Assembly (NCBI RefSeq): GCF_000016285.1
Contig: NC_011989.1
Span: 3,227,001-3,291,000 of the forward strand
DNA: 64,000 nt
Direction: 5' to 3'
Source: Allorhizobium ampelinum S4
GTDB lineage: Bacteria; Pseudomonadota; Alphaproteobacteria; Rhizobiales; Rhizobiaceae
The notes beneath the pieces are model-generated. The model was not told the DNA's origin, did not search any database, and worked only from the letters and a program-made list of their open reading frames with translations. This document shows, one piece after another, positions 9,274 to 19,188 of the stretch; position 1 is the first letter of the stretch; the number at the start of each line of letters is the position of its first letter. The translations under genes were made by a program, and so were the position numbers.

Positions 9274-10395
9274 TCACTGCTGCGCGGCGATGAACGTCCG
9301 GAACCGGCTGAGACTGAACAGGAAAAATATCAGCCCGATGCCAAGCGTCGCGGTAAATTGCGGCCAGACCACATCGAAGCCCGCGCCGCGATAGAGAATG
9401 GCCTGTGAAAAGGCGACGAAATGGGTCGAAGGTGAGACCTGCATGGCGTTTTGCAGCCATTGCGGCTGGCTTTCCAGCGGGGTGAACCCGCCTGACAGGA
9501 TATTCATCGGCAAAGCGGTGAGGATGAACAGCAGCGCCAGTTGCGGCATGCTGCGGGCCAGCGTCCCTAAAAACAGCCCGAACGAGGTGACGAAGAACAG
9601 GTAGAGCGCCACGCCCGCCATATAGAGCGTCAGTGAGCCGGTAATGTGCATGCCGAGCACCTTGACCAACACGGTGACGATGGCAAACAGCGTCATGACC
9701 AGAATAACCAGACCATTGGCGGCAAGCTTGCTGACCATGATTTCGACAGGCCTGACCGGCATGACCAACAAATGTTCCAGCGTCCCATGTTCCCGTTCGC
9801 GTACCAAAGCGGCGCCCGCCAGCAGGATGGCCAGCATGGTAATATTGTTGATCAGCGCCATCGTGCCGGAAAACCACTCCGAATTCAGCGATTGATTGAA
9901 GGCGAGCCGTGTTTCCACCGTTACCGCCTGACTGCTTGAGACGCCGACACGCTGGGCATAAAGCCCGACCTGCTGGCTGACGATCTGCTGGATGGTGCTG
10001 GAGCCCACCCCCGCCTGCATCAACGCGGTCGCGTCAATCAGCAACTGCACCGAGGGGCTACGCCCGGCCAAAACATCAGCCTCGAACCGTTCGGGAATAT
10101 CCAGCACAAAGGTGTAGCGCGCCTGATCCATAGCGCGGTCGATATCCTGGGGCGCGATTGCCACCGGCTTTTGAAAGCGCGGCGGCATCAATCCGTCGAG
10201 AATGGAAGACGACAATTGCGACATGTCCCGGTCCACCACGGCCAGCGTCGCATTGCGCAGATCGTGGGAAAGACCGGTCGCCTGGGTATAGATCGCCAGG
10301 CTGAAGGCATAGATGACCATGGCCATCAGCACCTTGTCGCGCAAAAGCCCGATCAACTCCTTACGAAACAGAGCAAATACCGTGCGAAGATCCAT
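9274..10395 (-). CDS. yhhJ: ABC-2 type transporter permease, YhhJ-like
   Basis: A 373-residue inner-membrane permease of the ABC-2 family. It has one N-terminal helix (DKVLMAMVIYAFSLAIYTQA), a large periplasmic domain, then about five C-terminal helices containing the ABC-2 core motif REREHGTLEHLLVMPVRPVEIMVSKL. Its length and position match E. coli YhhJ (about 375 residues). It is the third gene of a unit running HlyD-type adaptor, RbbA-like ATPase-permease, YhhJ-like permease, with only 5 nt between it and the gene before it. The E. coli counterparts are an export-type assembly; the cargo is not established from this sequence. The downstream neighbour is convergent with almost no spacer. 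Confidence 0.85.
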   Translation of the reverse strand: MDLRTVFALFRKELIGLLRDKVLMAMVIYAFSLAIYTQATGLSHDLRNATLAVVDRDMSQLSSSILDGLMPPRFQKPVAIAPQDIDRAMDQARYTFVLDIPERFEADVLAGRSPSVQLLIDATALMQAGVGSSTIQQIVSQQVGLYAQRVGVSSSQAVTVETRLAFNQSLNSEWFSGTMALINNITMLAILLAGAALVREREHGTLEHLLVMPVRPVEIMVSKLAANGLVILVMTLFAIVTVLVKVLGMHITGSLTLYMAGVALYLFFVTSFGLFLGTLARSMPQLALLFILTALPMNILSGGFTPLESQPQWLQNAMQVSPSTHFVAFSQAILYRGAGFDVVWPQFTATLGIGLIFFLFSLSRFRTFIAAQQ

Positions 10396-10400
10396 ATCCC

Positions 10401-13145
10401 TTACCTTTCCTGCTTGCGCAGCAGCGACCAGCCAAGCCCGATGGCGCCAATCCAGAACAGGGCCAGCGGCCAGACGAAGCCCATTAGCTCGACAAAGCCC
10501 AACCCCTTGGTGAAAGCCCCGACGCTGGCGCGCATGAAATAGGTGGTGGGAAACACCAGGCCGATGACGTGGCCCATGCCCTGCAGCGACGACACCGGCT
10601 GCAACAAGCCGGAAAATTGCGTACCGGGCATCATCGTGCCGATGGCGGTGACGAACAGGGCCGCCACCTGGGTTGAGGTGAAGGTTGAGCTTAAAATACC
10701 GATTGAGGTTGTCGCCAGCACATAGACAAAAGCAGCCACCGATAGACCGGCAAGAGAGCCTTTCAACGGCACACCGAACAGCCAGACGGACAGCAGGAAC
10801 ATCATCAGGAAGTTGATGAAGCCGATGGCCACATAGGGCAATTGCTTGCCCAGCAGAAATTCCAGCTTGGTGACCGGCGTCACGTAGAGATTGCTGATCG
10901 ACCCCATTTCCTTTTCCGACACGACACCGAGCGCCGTCAGGATCGAGGGAATGAACACCAGCAGCAGGGCGATCACCGCTGGCACCATGGCATTCAGGCT
11001 GAGAAAAGCCTGATTGTAGCGGTAACGCATTTCCACGCCAGCCACCGACCGGATCGTTCCTCCAGACTGACGGACAATCTCCTGCAAGAACCGCTGATGG
11101 GCACCGGAGACATAGCCGAGCGCCGTCTCACCACGGAACGGCATGGCGCCGTCCAACATGGCCAGCACGTTCGGCCGCTTGCCGGCCCGCAGATCAGCGC
11201 CGAATTTCTCGGGTATATCAAGCGCCAGCATAATGTCGTTGGCCTTCAACCGCGACAGCATCCCGGCTTCATCTGAGATGGCCGGTTGCAGGGTGAAGGC
11301 GGTGGAGGCCGAATAGGCATCGATATAGGCCCGGCTCTCGGCGCTCTGGTCGCGGTCGAGCACCGCAAACCGCAGATGGTCGACATCCAGCGTCAGGCCG
11401 TAGCCGAAAATCAGCATCAGCAGCGCCGTGCCAGCCAGGGCGAAACCAAGCCGGATCTTGTCGCGCATCAGCTCCATCGTCTCGCGCCGCGCATAGGCCA
11501 TGAGCCGGGCCGGAGAAAACCCCTTGCGCACCAAGGCCCCGGCAGCGTTCTCCACCACCGTTGCGGCACCGGCCTGCGGCTGGGTTGCTGCATCAGTCAG
11601 GTTTTCCTGTCGTCCTCCCGCCTTCATGAAGGCGACGAAGGCATCGTCGAGGCTGGCGCTGCCGGTCTGCTCCTTCAGCTCCTGCGGGGTGCCGCTGGCA
11701 ATCACCTTGCCTGCATGCATGAAGGCGATCCGGTCGCAACGCTCGGCTTCGGCCATGAAATGGGTGGAGACGAAAATTGTCACGCCGTTTTGCCGCGATT
11801 GCTCCACCAGATCGTTCCAGAAGCCGTCACGCGCCAGCGGATCGACGCCGGATGTCGGCTCGTCGAGGATCAGGATATCCGGCTGGTGGATCAGCGCCAC
11901 GGCCAGTTGCAGGCGCTGGCGCACCCCGAGCAGCAGATCGCTCGACAGGAACTGCAAATAGGGCTGAAGGCCGAACTGCTGCGCCACGGTCTCGATCCGC
12001 GCCTTGGCCGCCTCCCCGGTCAGGTCGAAAATCGCCGCATGCAGGTTGAGATTCTGCTGCACCGTCAATTCGGCATACAGCGAAAAGCCCTGCGACATGT
12101 AACCGACCCGACGGCGAGCATCGACATCGCCGGCACCCGTCTTGGCATCGACCGACTGGCCAAACAGCCGCGCCTCGCCGCTACTGGCTGGCAAAAGCCC
12201 GGTCAGCATTTTCATGGTGGTGGATTTCCCACAGCCATTCGAACCGAGGAAGCCGAAAATTTCGCCCTTGGGAATGCGGAAGCTGACATGATCAACGGCG
12301 GTAAAAGCCCCGAATGACCGGGTCAGCTCCTTGGCCTCGATGGCAACCTCGCCCCGATCCACGAAAGCAAGCCTGGGCGGCGGATCGCCATAGCCCTGTT
12401 TTGCCTCATCCGGCAGAAGCGCAATGAAAGCCTGTTCTAGGGTTTGTCGCCCGGTTTGTTGCAGCAGGGTCTCGCAGGTGCCATCCGCCAGGATACGGCC
12501 ATCGTGCACCAGAACCACGCGCTGGAACCGGCTCGCCTCCTCCATGTCTGACGTGGCGGTGATAATGGTCAGGCCGGGCCGCGAGGCCTGGATGCTCTCC
12601 ACCAGGTCCCAGAACTGCCGCCGTGACAAGGGATCGACACCGGTCGTCGGCTCATCGAGCAGCAGGAGATCGGGATCGTGCACCAGGGCGCAGCACAGGC
12701 CGAGCTTCTGCTTCATGCCGCCCGACAGCTTGCCCATCAGCCGGTCACCGAACGGATCGAGCCCGGTCGCCTTCAGCAGCCGGTCAATACGCCCGGCCCG
12801 TTCCGTCGCGTCCTGCCCGAACAGCCGGCCGAAGAAGTCGATATTCTCGACAACCGTCAGGTTCGGATAGAGGTTGCGGCCCAGGCCCTGTGGCATATAG
12901 GCGATGCGCGGCTGCACGTCGGTGCGCGCACCGGCGCTCGCCATATCCGCCCCAAGCGCCGTGATCCGGCCTTGTTGGATTTTTTTTGCGCCCGCCAGCA
13001 GCGCCAGAAGTGTGGATTTGCCCACCCCGTCCGGCCCGACCAGGGCCACCCGCGATCCCGCCTCGATGGCGAGGTCGATGGCGCTTAAGGCCTGGCGCTT
13101 ACCATAGAAATGGGACAGGCCTGCCAGTTCGACAGCGTTTTCCAT
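10401..13145 (-). CDS. rbbA: RbbA-like ABC transporter: two ATPase domains fused to an ABC-2 permease
   Basis: A 914-residue fusion whose length and order match E. coli RbbA/YhiH (about 911). Domain 1: Walker A GPDGVGKST at residues 37-45, signature LSGGMKQKL, Walker B LLLLDEPTTGVDP. Domain 2: Walker A GSNGCGKST near residue 302, Walker B ILILDEPTSGVDP, but the signature position reads LLLGVRQRL instead of LSGGQ-like, so one ATP site may be degenerate. From about residue 555 an ABC-2 permease follows, with the core motif SEKEMGSISNLYVTPVTKLEFLLGKQLP. E. coli RbbA is reported as a ribosome-associated ATPase, but the operon context here is that of an exporter. The ATG follows GGGGCAG; the upstream HlyD gene ends 11 nt before. 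Confidence 0.87.
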   Translation of the reverse strand: MENAVELAGLSHFYGKRQALSAIDLAIEAGSRVALVGPDGVGKSTLLALLAGAKKIQQGRITALGADMASAGARTDVQPRIAYMPQGLGRNLYPNLTVVENIDFFGRLFGQDATERAGRIDRLLKATGLDPFGDRLMGKLSGGMKQKLGLCCALVHDPDLLLLDEPTTGVDPLSRRQFWDLVESIQASRPGLTIITATSDMEEASRFQRVVLVHDGRILADGTCETLLQQTGRQTLEQAFIALLPDEAKQGYGDPPPRLAFVDRGEVAIEAKELTRSFGAFTAVDHVSFRIPKGEIFGFLGSNGCGKSTTMKMLTGLLPASSGEARLFGQSVDAKTGAGDVDARRRVGYMSQGFSLYAELTVQQNLNLHAAIFDLTGEAAKARIETVAQQFGLQPYLQFLSSDLLLGVRQRLQLAVALIHQPDILILDEPTSGVDPLARDGFWNDLVEQSRQNGVTIFVSTHFMAEAERCDRIAFMHAGKVIASGTPQELKEQTGSASLDDAFVAFMKAGGRQENLTDAATQPQAGAATVVENAAGALVRKGFSPARLMAYARRETMELMRDKIRLGFALAGTALLMLIFGYGLTLDVDHLRFAVLDRDQSAESRAYIDAYSASTAFTLQPAISDEAGMLSRLKANDIMLALDIPEKFGADLRAGKRPNVLAMLDGAMPFRGETALGYVSGAHQRFLQEIVRQSGGTIRSVAGVEMRYRYNQAFLSLNAMVPAVIALLLVFIPSILTALGVVSEKEMGSISNLYVTPVTKLEFLLGKQLPYVAIGFINFLMMFLLSVWLFGVPLKGSLAGLSVAAFVYVLATTSIGILSSTFTSTQVAALFVTAIGTMMPGTQFSGLLQPVSSLQGMGHVIGLVFPTTYFMRASVGAFTKGLGFVELMGFVWPLALFWIGAIGLGWSLLRKQER

Positions 13146-13156
13146 AGCTGCCCCGC

Positions 13157-14197
13157 TTAAGGCTTATTGGCGGAAGGTTGGGTATTCGAAGCCGAAGGGT
13201 CGAGAGGCGCTGTCGTCAGATCGGATTGCAGCCGATCCGGCCAGACCGCGGCCGCATCGGTCTTCACATAGCCAAGACCGGTGATCCCGGTTTTGACGAG
13301 CGGCAGATATTGCTTTACCAGTTCCTTCGGTGCGCTGATCTTGACGCGGAACATCAATCGGTCGCGCTCGCTGCGGATTTCCACCTGTTTCGGCGTATAT
13401 TGCGCCTGCGGCGAGACGAAGGACACCGTTCCGGGAATGGCCCGGTCCGGCAGAATATCGAGCAGGATACGGCCCTCGGCACCGATTGCGGTTTTCGCGG
13501 CGTCCGCAGACGGAAGATAGATCGTCATATAAACATCCGACAGATCAAGCACGGTCAACACCTTGCCGCCCGCCGCCAGCACCTCGCCCGGCTCCGCAAG
13601 CCGGTAAAGCACCCGCCCGTCCTTCGGCGCCGTCAGCGTCGCATCGGCAACGGTCTGGGCGATGCGGTCGGCCTCCGCCTTGGCATTGTCGATGGTCGCC
13701 TGCACGCTGTTCAACGTGCTCTCGGCCGCCGAGACCGCCGCCTTGTCGCTGTCACGGGTCAGCCGCTGACTGTCAACCGCCTGATCGGAAACGAAACCCT
13801 TGCCGAGCAGGACCAGCTTGCGCTCCAGATCCTTTTCGGCCAGATCGAGCTGGCTTTGTGCCTGAGACAATTTGAACGCCGAAGCATCGCGGCTCTGTTC
13901 GGCTTCGGCGATCTTGGCCTTTGCCGCGCGCAACTGGCTTTGCAGTTCCACCGTATCCATATGCGCCAGCACCTGGCCCTTGGTGACCAAATCGCCCTCG
14001 CCGACTTCGACGGAGACCAGCCGGCCTGCGCTTTTGCTGGCAATATCGACCTCGGTCGCCTCGATCCGGCCATTGCCCGTGACGATGCCTGACGGCAGCG
14101 TATCGGCTCGCCCGAATTTCAAATAGGCATAGGTGCCGCCGGATGCGGCAAGCAGAACGACAACGAAGGCAAGGGCGAATTTCTGGGGCTTCTGCAT
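13157..14197 (-). CDS. yhiI: HlyD-family membrane fusion protein, YhiI-like
   Basis: A 346-residue periplasmic adaptor: one N-terminal membrane anchor (FALAFVVVLLAASGGTYAYL), a lipoyl-type half motif (GRIEATEVDIASKSAGRLVSVEVGEGDLVTKGQVLA), a long alpha-helical hairpin (about residues 85-185, with SRDASAFKLSQAQSQLDLAEKDL-like heptads), then the second lipoyl half and a beta-barrel. It is first in the yhiI-rbbA-yhhJ-like unit and should link the inner-membrane ABC parts to an outer-membrane channel. The ATG at residue 27 of the open frame begins the membrane anchor and was chosen for that reason; the upstream part looks untranslated. The 201-bp gap to the divergent peptidase gene should hold promoters for both. 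Confidence 0.85.
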   Translation of the reverse strand: MQKPQKFALAFVVVLLAASGGTYAYLKFGRADTLPSGIVTGNGRIEATEVDIASKSAGRLVSVEVGEGDLVTKGQVLAHMDTVELQSQLRAAKAKIAEAEQSRDASAFKLSQAQSQLDLAEKDLERKLVLLGKGFVSDQAVDSQRLTRDSDKAAVSAAESTLNSVQATIDNAKAEADRIAQTVADATLTAPKDGRVLYRLAEPGEVLAAGGKVLTVLDLSDVYMTIYLPSADAAKTAIGAEGRILLDILPDRAIPGTVSFVSPQAQYTPKQVEIRSERDRLMFRVKISAPKELVKQYLPLVKTGITGLGYVKTDAAAVWPDRLQSDLTTAPLDPSASNTQPSANKP

Positions 14198-14398
14198 GGA
14201 CAGCTCAAATCTCGAAAAGGGTGCCGACAGCGTGGAAATCCAACGGTCGGTCAAGCCGTAAGACACTAAATTCACTGTATAAACTTGTTACGAGCGCTTT
14301 CAGGGTATAACGCTTATGCGTCAAACTTACTGGCCTTTGCCGGTGCGTCCTTGATTGAAATCAAGTCGTCCGCAACACAATCCGAAGGAGCATCCCGC

Positions 14399-15400
14399 AT
14401 GAAGCCCGGCCCTCTCAACCTGCTGACGGATGTTACCGGTCTTTCGGTCGGTCATGCCACCGATCTGGCGCTCGGTTCCGGGGTGACTGTCATCATCTTC
14501 GATCAACCGGCCACCGCATCCGGCTCGGTGCTGGGCGGTGCGCCGGGTGGGCGTGAGACGGGTTTGCTCGATCCGGCGCTGTCCCTGGTCACGCAGGTCA
14601 ATGCGCTGGTCCTGTCGGGCGGTTCCGCCTTTGGGCTGGATGCAGCGGGCGGCGTGCAGGCGGGCCTGCGCCAGATCGGCCAGGGGTTTCCGGTCGGTGA
14701 TATGAACGTCCCCATCGTGCCGCAGGCAATCCTGATGGATCTGCTGAATGGCGGCAACAAGGATTGGGGCCTCCATTCCCCCTATCGCGAAATGGGCTAT
14801 GAGGCCTTTCAGGCCCGCAGTAGAGGCCGCTTCGCGTTAGGAACAATCGGGGCTGGAACAGGGGCCACCACCGCGACGGTCAAGGGCGGGCTCGGTTCGG
14901 CCAGCGCCATCTCCGCCAGCGGCCATACCGTGGCGGCCTTGGTTGCTGTCAATGCGCTTGGCACGGCCACTATTGGCCACTCGCGGCATTTCTGGGCGGC
15001 ACCTTTCGAGCAAGACGGTGAATTCGGCGGTCTCGGCATGCCCTCCTCTTTCAGCCCTGATGATAGCGCATTGCGCCTCAAGGGCCGCGACCCGATCGCC
15101 ACCACCATTGGCGTCATTGTCACAGATGCTGAACTGACCAAGGCGGAATGCCACCGCCTGTCGATCATGGCTCATGACGGACTCGCGCGGGCTCTGCTGC
15201 CTGCCCATCTGCCTGCCGATGGCGATACGGTGTTTGCCGCTGCCACCGGCGAAAAGCCACTGCCGGACCTTGCCAGTTTCATGGACCTTTGCCATCTCGC
15301 CACCCTCACCATGGCCCGCGCCATCGCCCGTGGCGTGTATGAAGCGCAAGCCCTGCCTTACGACGATGCCCAACTGGCCTGGCGTGATCTGGCTGTCTGA
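14399..15400 (+). CDS. P1/S58 family peptidase (DmpA/NylC-type N-terminal nucleophile hydrolase)
   Basis: A 333-residue member of the S58 family, which activates itself by cleaving its own chain and then uses the new N-terminal Ser/Thr to cleave small peptides or amides. Family landmarks seen: NLLTDVTGLSVGHATD at the start, GGAPGGRETGLLDP, VLSGGSAFGLDAAGGV, and the late segment ATTIGVIVTDAELTKAEC. By comparison with NylC, Thr235 in ATTIG is the candidate nucleophile; this is from memory of the family. ATG 14399 is strongly supported by AAGGAG 10 nt upstream; the open frame extends 114 nt further with no ribosome binding site. It lies alone between the efflux unit and the PhnM-like gene. Confidence 0.85.
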   Translation: MKPGPLNLLTDVTGLSVGHATDLALGSGVTVIIFDQPATASGSVLGGAPGGRETGLLDPALSLVTQVNALVLSGGSAFGLDAAGGVQAGLRQIGQGFPVGDMNVPIVPQAILMDLLNGGNKDWGLHSPYREMGYEAFQARSRGRFALGTIGAGTGATTATVKGGLGSASAISASGHTVAALVAVNALGTATIGHSRHFWAAPFEQDGEFGGLGMPSSFSPDDSALRLKGRDPIATTIGVIVTDAELTKAECHRLSIMAHDGLARALLPAHLPADGDTVFAAATGEKPLPDLASFMDLCHLATLTMARAIARGVYEAQALPYDDAQLAWRDLAV

Positions 15401-15512
15401 TTTTACTCCGCTGACATAGAACGGTCATCACAGAGATTTACACCGCGCCTGTTGCAGCACGGCTCGAATCGCCTGAACCATGCTATGTGGAATAAAAAGC
15501 GGAGAGATCGGG

Positions 15513-16679
15513 ATGGACATGAGCGGTAAGACACCTTCGAAACGCCTGGTCCTGACCAATGCCGCCCTTGTCCTTGCCGACCGCATACAGACCGGCACGG
15601 TCGAAATTGAAAACGGCCAGATCATCGCCATCGGCCCGTTAACCCATGCCAGCGACGCCATCGACCTTGGTGGCGACATGCTGATCCCAGGCCTCGTCGA
15701 TATCCACACCGACCATTTCGAAAAGCATGTCTTTCCCCGCCACCATGTCCGCTGGAACTATACGACGGCGGCCCTTGCCCATGACGCGCAAATCATCGGC
15801 GCCGGCATTACCACCGTGTTCGACAGTCTCTGCGTCGGCGCAGCGGAAGACGGCAGCGAGCGGGCGGAAATCCTCGGGCCAATGATCGAGGCGCTGGAAA
15901 AGGCTCAAGGTGCTGGCATGTTGCGGGCCGAGCATTTCGTGCATCTGCGCTGCGAAGTGATCGATGAACAAACGCCTGCGCTGATGGAAGCCAATATTGG
16001 CCATGCTCTGGTGCGCGTCGTCTCTGTCATGGAGCATCTGCCCGGTATCCGCCAGACGCGAGATCTCGACACCTATCTGGCCAAGGTCGCGAAATTGCGC
16101 GGCGAAGCCCTTGCTGTGACCACAGCACGGGTTGCGGACCTGATCACCGCCAAACAGGCCATTGGCAACAGAATCCGCCCACAGGTGGTGGATATCGCCA
16201 AGCGCCACAACAAGCCGCTGCTCAGCCATGACGATACCGATATCGAGCATGTCGATCTCGCCGCTGACGAAGGCGTATCGATCAGCGAATTTCCCTGCAC
16301 GCTGGAGGCCGCCCGCGAAGCCCGCAAACGTGGCATGCAGATCGTCGGCGGCGCACCGAATATCGTGCGCGGCGGCTCACAATCCGGCAATGTGGCAGTG
16401 CGTGATCTGCTGCTCGAAGGCCTCTGCGATATCCTCGCCTCCGATTATGTACCACGCGCCCTGCTGGACGCCCCCTTCGCCATCGCCGCCGACCCAGACC
16501 TCGCCTACGACCTGCCCGCCGCGATCCGCATGGTCAGCAAGACCCCGGCAGAAGCCTCCGGCCTCAACGACCGCGGCGAGATCGCGCTGGGCAAGCGCGC
16601 CGACCTCTTGCAAATTGGCCAGCATGGCGGCCATCCGTTCATCAAGCAGATCTGGCGTGAAGGGGTGCGGGTTGGGTGA
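15513..16679 (+). CDS. phnM: PhnM-like amidohydrolase (ribose 1-methylphosphonate 5-triphosphate diphosphatase family)
   Basis: A 388-residue amidohydrolase. Its metal-site segment GLVDIHTDHFEKHVFPR is the PhnM-type variant (DIHTDxxEKH) rather than a dihydroorotase-type HxH. Other PhnM-like parts are VRVVSVMEHLPGIRQ, LLSHDDTDIEHV, FPCTLEAAREAR and the late LASDYVP. In C-P lyase pathways PhnM removes diphosphate from ribose 1-methylphosphonate 5-triphosphate. None of the other phn genes is in this window, so it is an orphan here and its role may differ. ATG 15513 has GGAGAG upstream; an earlier in-frame ATG does not. It is convergent with the peptide ABC operon, 3 nt from that operon's last stop. 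Confidence 0.83.
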   Translation: MDMSGKTPSKRLVLTNAALVLADRIQTGTVEIENGQIIAIGPLTHASDAIDLGGDMLIPGLVDIHTDHFEKHVFPRHHVRWNYTTAALAHDAQIIGAGITTVFDSLCVGAAEDGSERAEILGPMIEALEKAQGAGMLRAEHFVHLRCEVIDEQTPALMEANIGHALVRVVSVMEHLPGIRQTRDLDTYLAKVAKLRGEALAVTTARVADLITAKQAIGNRIRPQVVDIAKRHNKPLLSHDDTDIEHVDLAADEGVSISEFPCTLEAAREARKRGMQIVGGAPNIVRGGSQSGNVAVRDLLLEGLCDILASDYVPRALLDAPFAIAADPDLAYDLPAAIRMVSKTPAEASGLNDRGEIALGKRADLLQIGQHGGHPFIKQIWREGVRVG

Positions 16680-16682
16680 TGG

Positions 16683-17431
<749 letters not shown>

Positions 17432-17435
<4 letters not shown>

Positions 17436-18265
17436 TGCGCCCACTCCACCTGACGCTCCAACACTGGCAGCGGATGCTGGTTGCCTTCCAGGCGCGGCAG
17501 GCAATTCAGCAGGCCCTGGGTATAGGGATGTTTGGCCTCGGACAGGTTGGCCGCATTCAGTTCCTCGACAACCCGGCCCGCATACATCACCAGCACCCGG
17601 TCGCAGAAGGAGGAGACCAGCCGCAAATCATGGCTGACAAAAATCAGCCCCATGCCGCGTTCCCGCACCAGCATGTCGAGAATATCGAGCACTTCCAGCT
17701 GCACCGTCACATCCAGGGCTGAGGTCGGCTCATCGGCAATCAGCAGTTCCGGCCCGCAGACCAGCATCATGGCGATCATCACCCGCTGGCCCATGCCGCC
17801 GGAAACTTCATGCGGATAAAGCTTGAACACCCGCTCCGGATCGCGGATCTGCACCGCCTCCAGCATGGCCAACGCTCTTTGCCGGGCTTGCTTTCCCGTC
17901 ATCCGTTCATGGGTCAACAAGGTCTCGACGATCTGTTTGCCAATCGGCATGACAGGGTTCAGCGAATACTTGGGGTCCTGAAGGATCATCGCCATCCGCT
18001 TGCCGCGCAGCGTCCGACGCTTCGCTGTCGAAATCGCCAGCAGATCCGTATCGCCGAAATGCAGTTTATCGGCAGTTATCCGTGCATGGGCGGGGGTGAG
18101 ACCCATGATCGCCCGTCCGGTCTGGGATTTGCCGGAGCCGGATTCGCCGACAATACCGAGTCGCTCCTTGCCCAGCGTGAAGGACACGCCGCGCACGGCT
18201 TCCACCAGACCCGTGCGGGTCGGAAAACTGACCTTGAGATTATCCACCGTCAACAAGGCGCTCAT
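17432..18265 (-). CDS. Peptide ABC transporter ATP-binding protein (DppD type)
   Basis: A 277-residue ATPase: Walker [14 protein letters not shown] near residues 38-50, signature VSGGMGQRVMIAMML, Walker [13 protein letters not shown], and the oligopeptide C-terminal extension KHPYTQGLLNCLPRLEG. In the signature, Met-Gly replaces the usual Met-Arg (SGGMRQR), a mild deviation. The ATG overlaps the stop of the upstream permease (ATGA) and has GGAGG 8-9 nt upstream, which decides the start. It is the fifth gene in the operon beginning with the M19 dipeptidase. Confidence 0.92.
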
Positions 18266-19188
18266 TGGCCGGCCTCCTTCGGGTCCAGCGCATCGCGCAG
18301 GCCATCGCCCAGCAGGTTGAAGCCGAGGCTGACGATCAGGATGGCAAAGCCCGGCATGGCGGCAACCCACCATTGATCGAGAATGAAACGGCGGCCATCG
18401 GCAATCATCGCCCCCCATTCCGGCAGGGGCGGCTGGGCGCCAAGGCCCAGAAAGCCGAGACCGGCCGCCGTCAGGATAATACCCGCCATATCCAGCGTAA
18501 CGCGGACAATCAGCGAGGACAGACAGAGCGGCATGATATGGCGCAGCACGATGCGAAAGGGCGAAGCGCCCATCAGCTTGACGGCAGAGATATAATCGGA
18601 ATTGCGAACCGTCAGCGTTTCGGCCCGGGCGATGCGCGCATAAGGCGGCCAGGAGGTGACGGCGATGGCCAGAATGGCGTTTTCAATGCCGGGGCCGAGG
18701 GCTGCGACCAGCGCCAGAGCCAGAACGAGCTTCGGAAAGGCCAGGAAAATATCGGTCAACCGCATCAGCACCGCATCGACCCAGCCGCCCGCATAACCGG
18801 CCACCGTGCCGACCAGCAGACCGATGGGTGCGGCAATGATTGCTACCAGCACCACCACCATCAATGTCAGCCGCGACCCGTAGATCAGCCGCGAATAGAT
18901 GTCGCGGCCCTGATCGTCGCTGCCGAGCCAGAAACCACCGGTACCGGGCGCCATTAACCTTGCATTGGCAAGATCGCCCTGCACCGGATTGTGGGTGGCG
19001 AGCAGATTGGCAAAAGCAGCAACCAGAATGAGCGCGATAATGATGCCAAGCCCCAGCAGCGCCAGCCGATTGGCCGAAAACTGCCGCCAGATGACATAGG
19101 CGCGGCCAAGCCGGGCCTGCCGGCGTGATTGGGGCCGGTCCGACAGCAGCCACTCGCGAAGGGACATATTATCTGAGGGCGTCATCAT
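18262..19188 (-). CDS. Peptide ABC transporter permease (DppC type)
   Basis: A 308-residue inner-membrane permease: N-terminal cytoplasmic stretch, first helix LALLGLGIIIALILVAAFANLLA, DppC landmark GGFWLGSDDQGRDIYSRLIYG, EAA loop DYISAVKLMGASPFRIVLRHIMP, and C-terminus NLLGDGLRDALDP. The ATG overlaps the stop of the preceding permease gene (ATGATGA context), so translation is coupled. Together with that gene it forms the membrane pore of the second peptide importer in the window. Confidence 0.93.
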   Translation of the reverse strand: MMTPSDNMSLREWLLSDRPQSRRQARLGRAYVIWRQFSANRLALLGLGIIIALILVAAFANLLATHNPVQGDLANARLMAPGTGGFWLGSDDQGRDIYSRLIYGSRLTLMVVVLVAIIAAPIGLLVGTVAGYAGGWVDAVLMRLTDIFLAFPKLVLALALVAALGPGIENAILAIAVTSWPPYARIARAETLTVRNSDYISAVKLMGASPFRIVLRHIMPLCLSSLIVRVTLDMAGIILTAAGLGFLGLGAQPPLPEWGAMIADGRRFILDQWWVAAMPGFAILIVSLGFNLLGDGLRDALDPKEAGQ

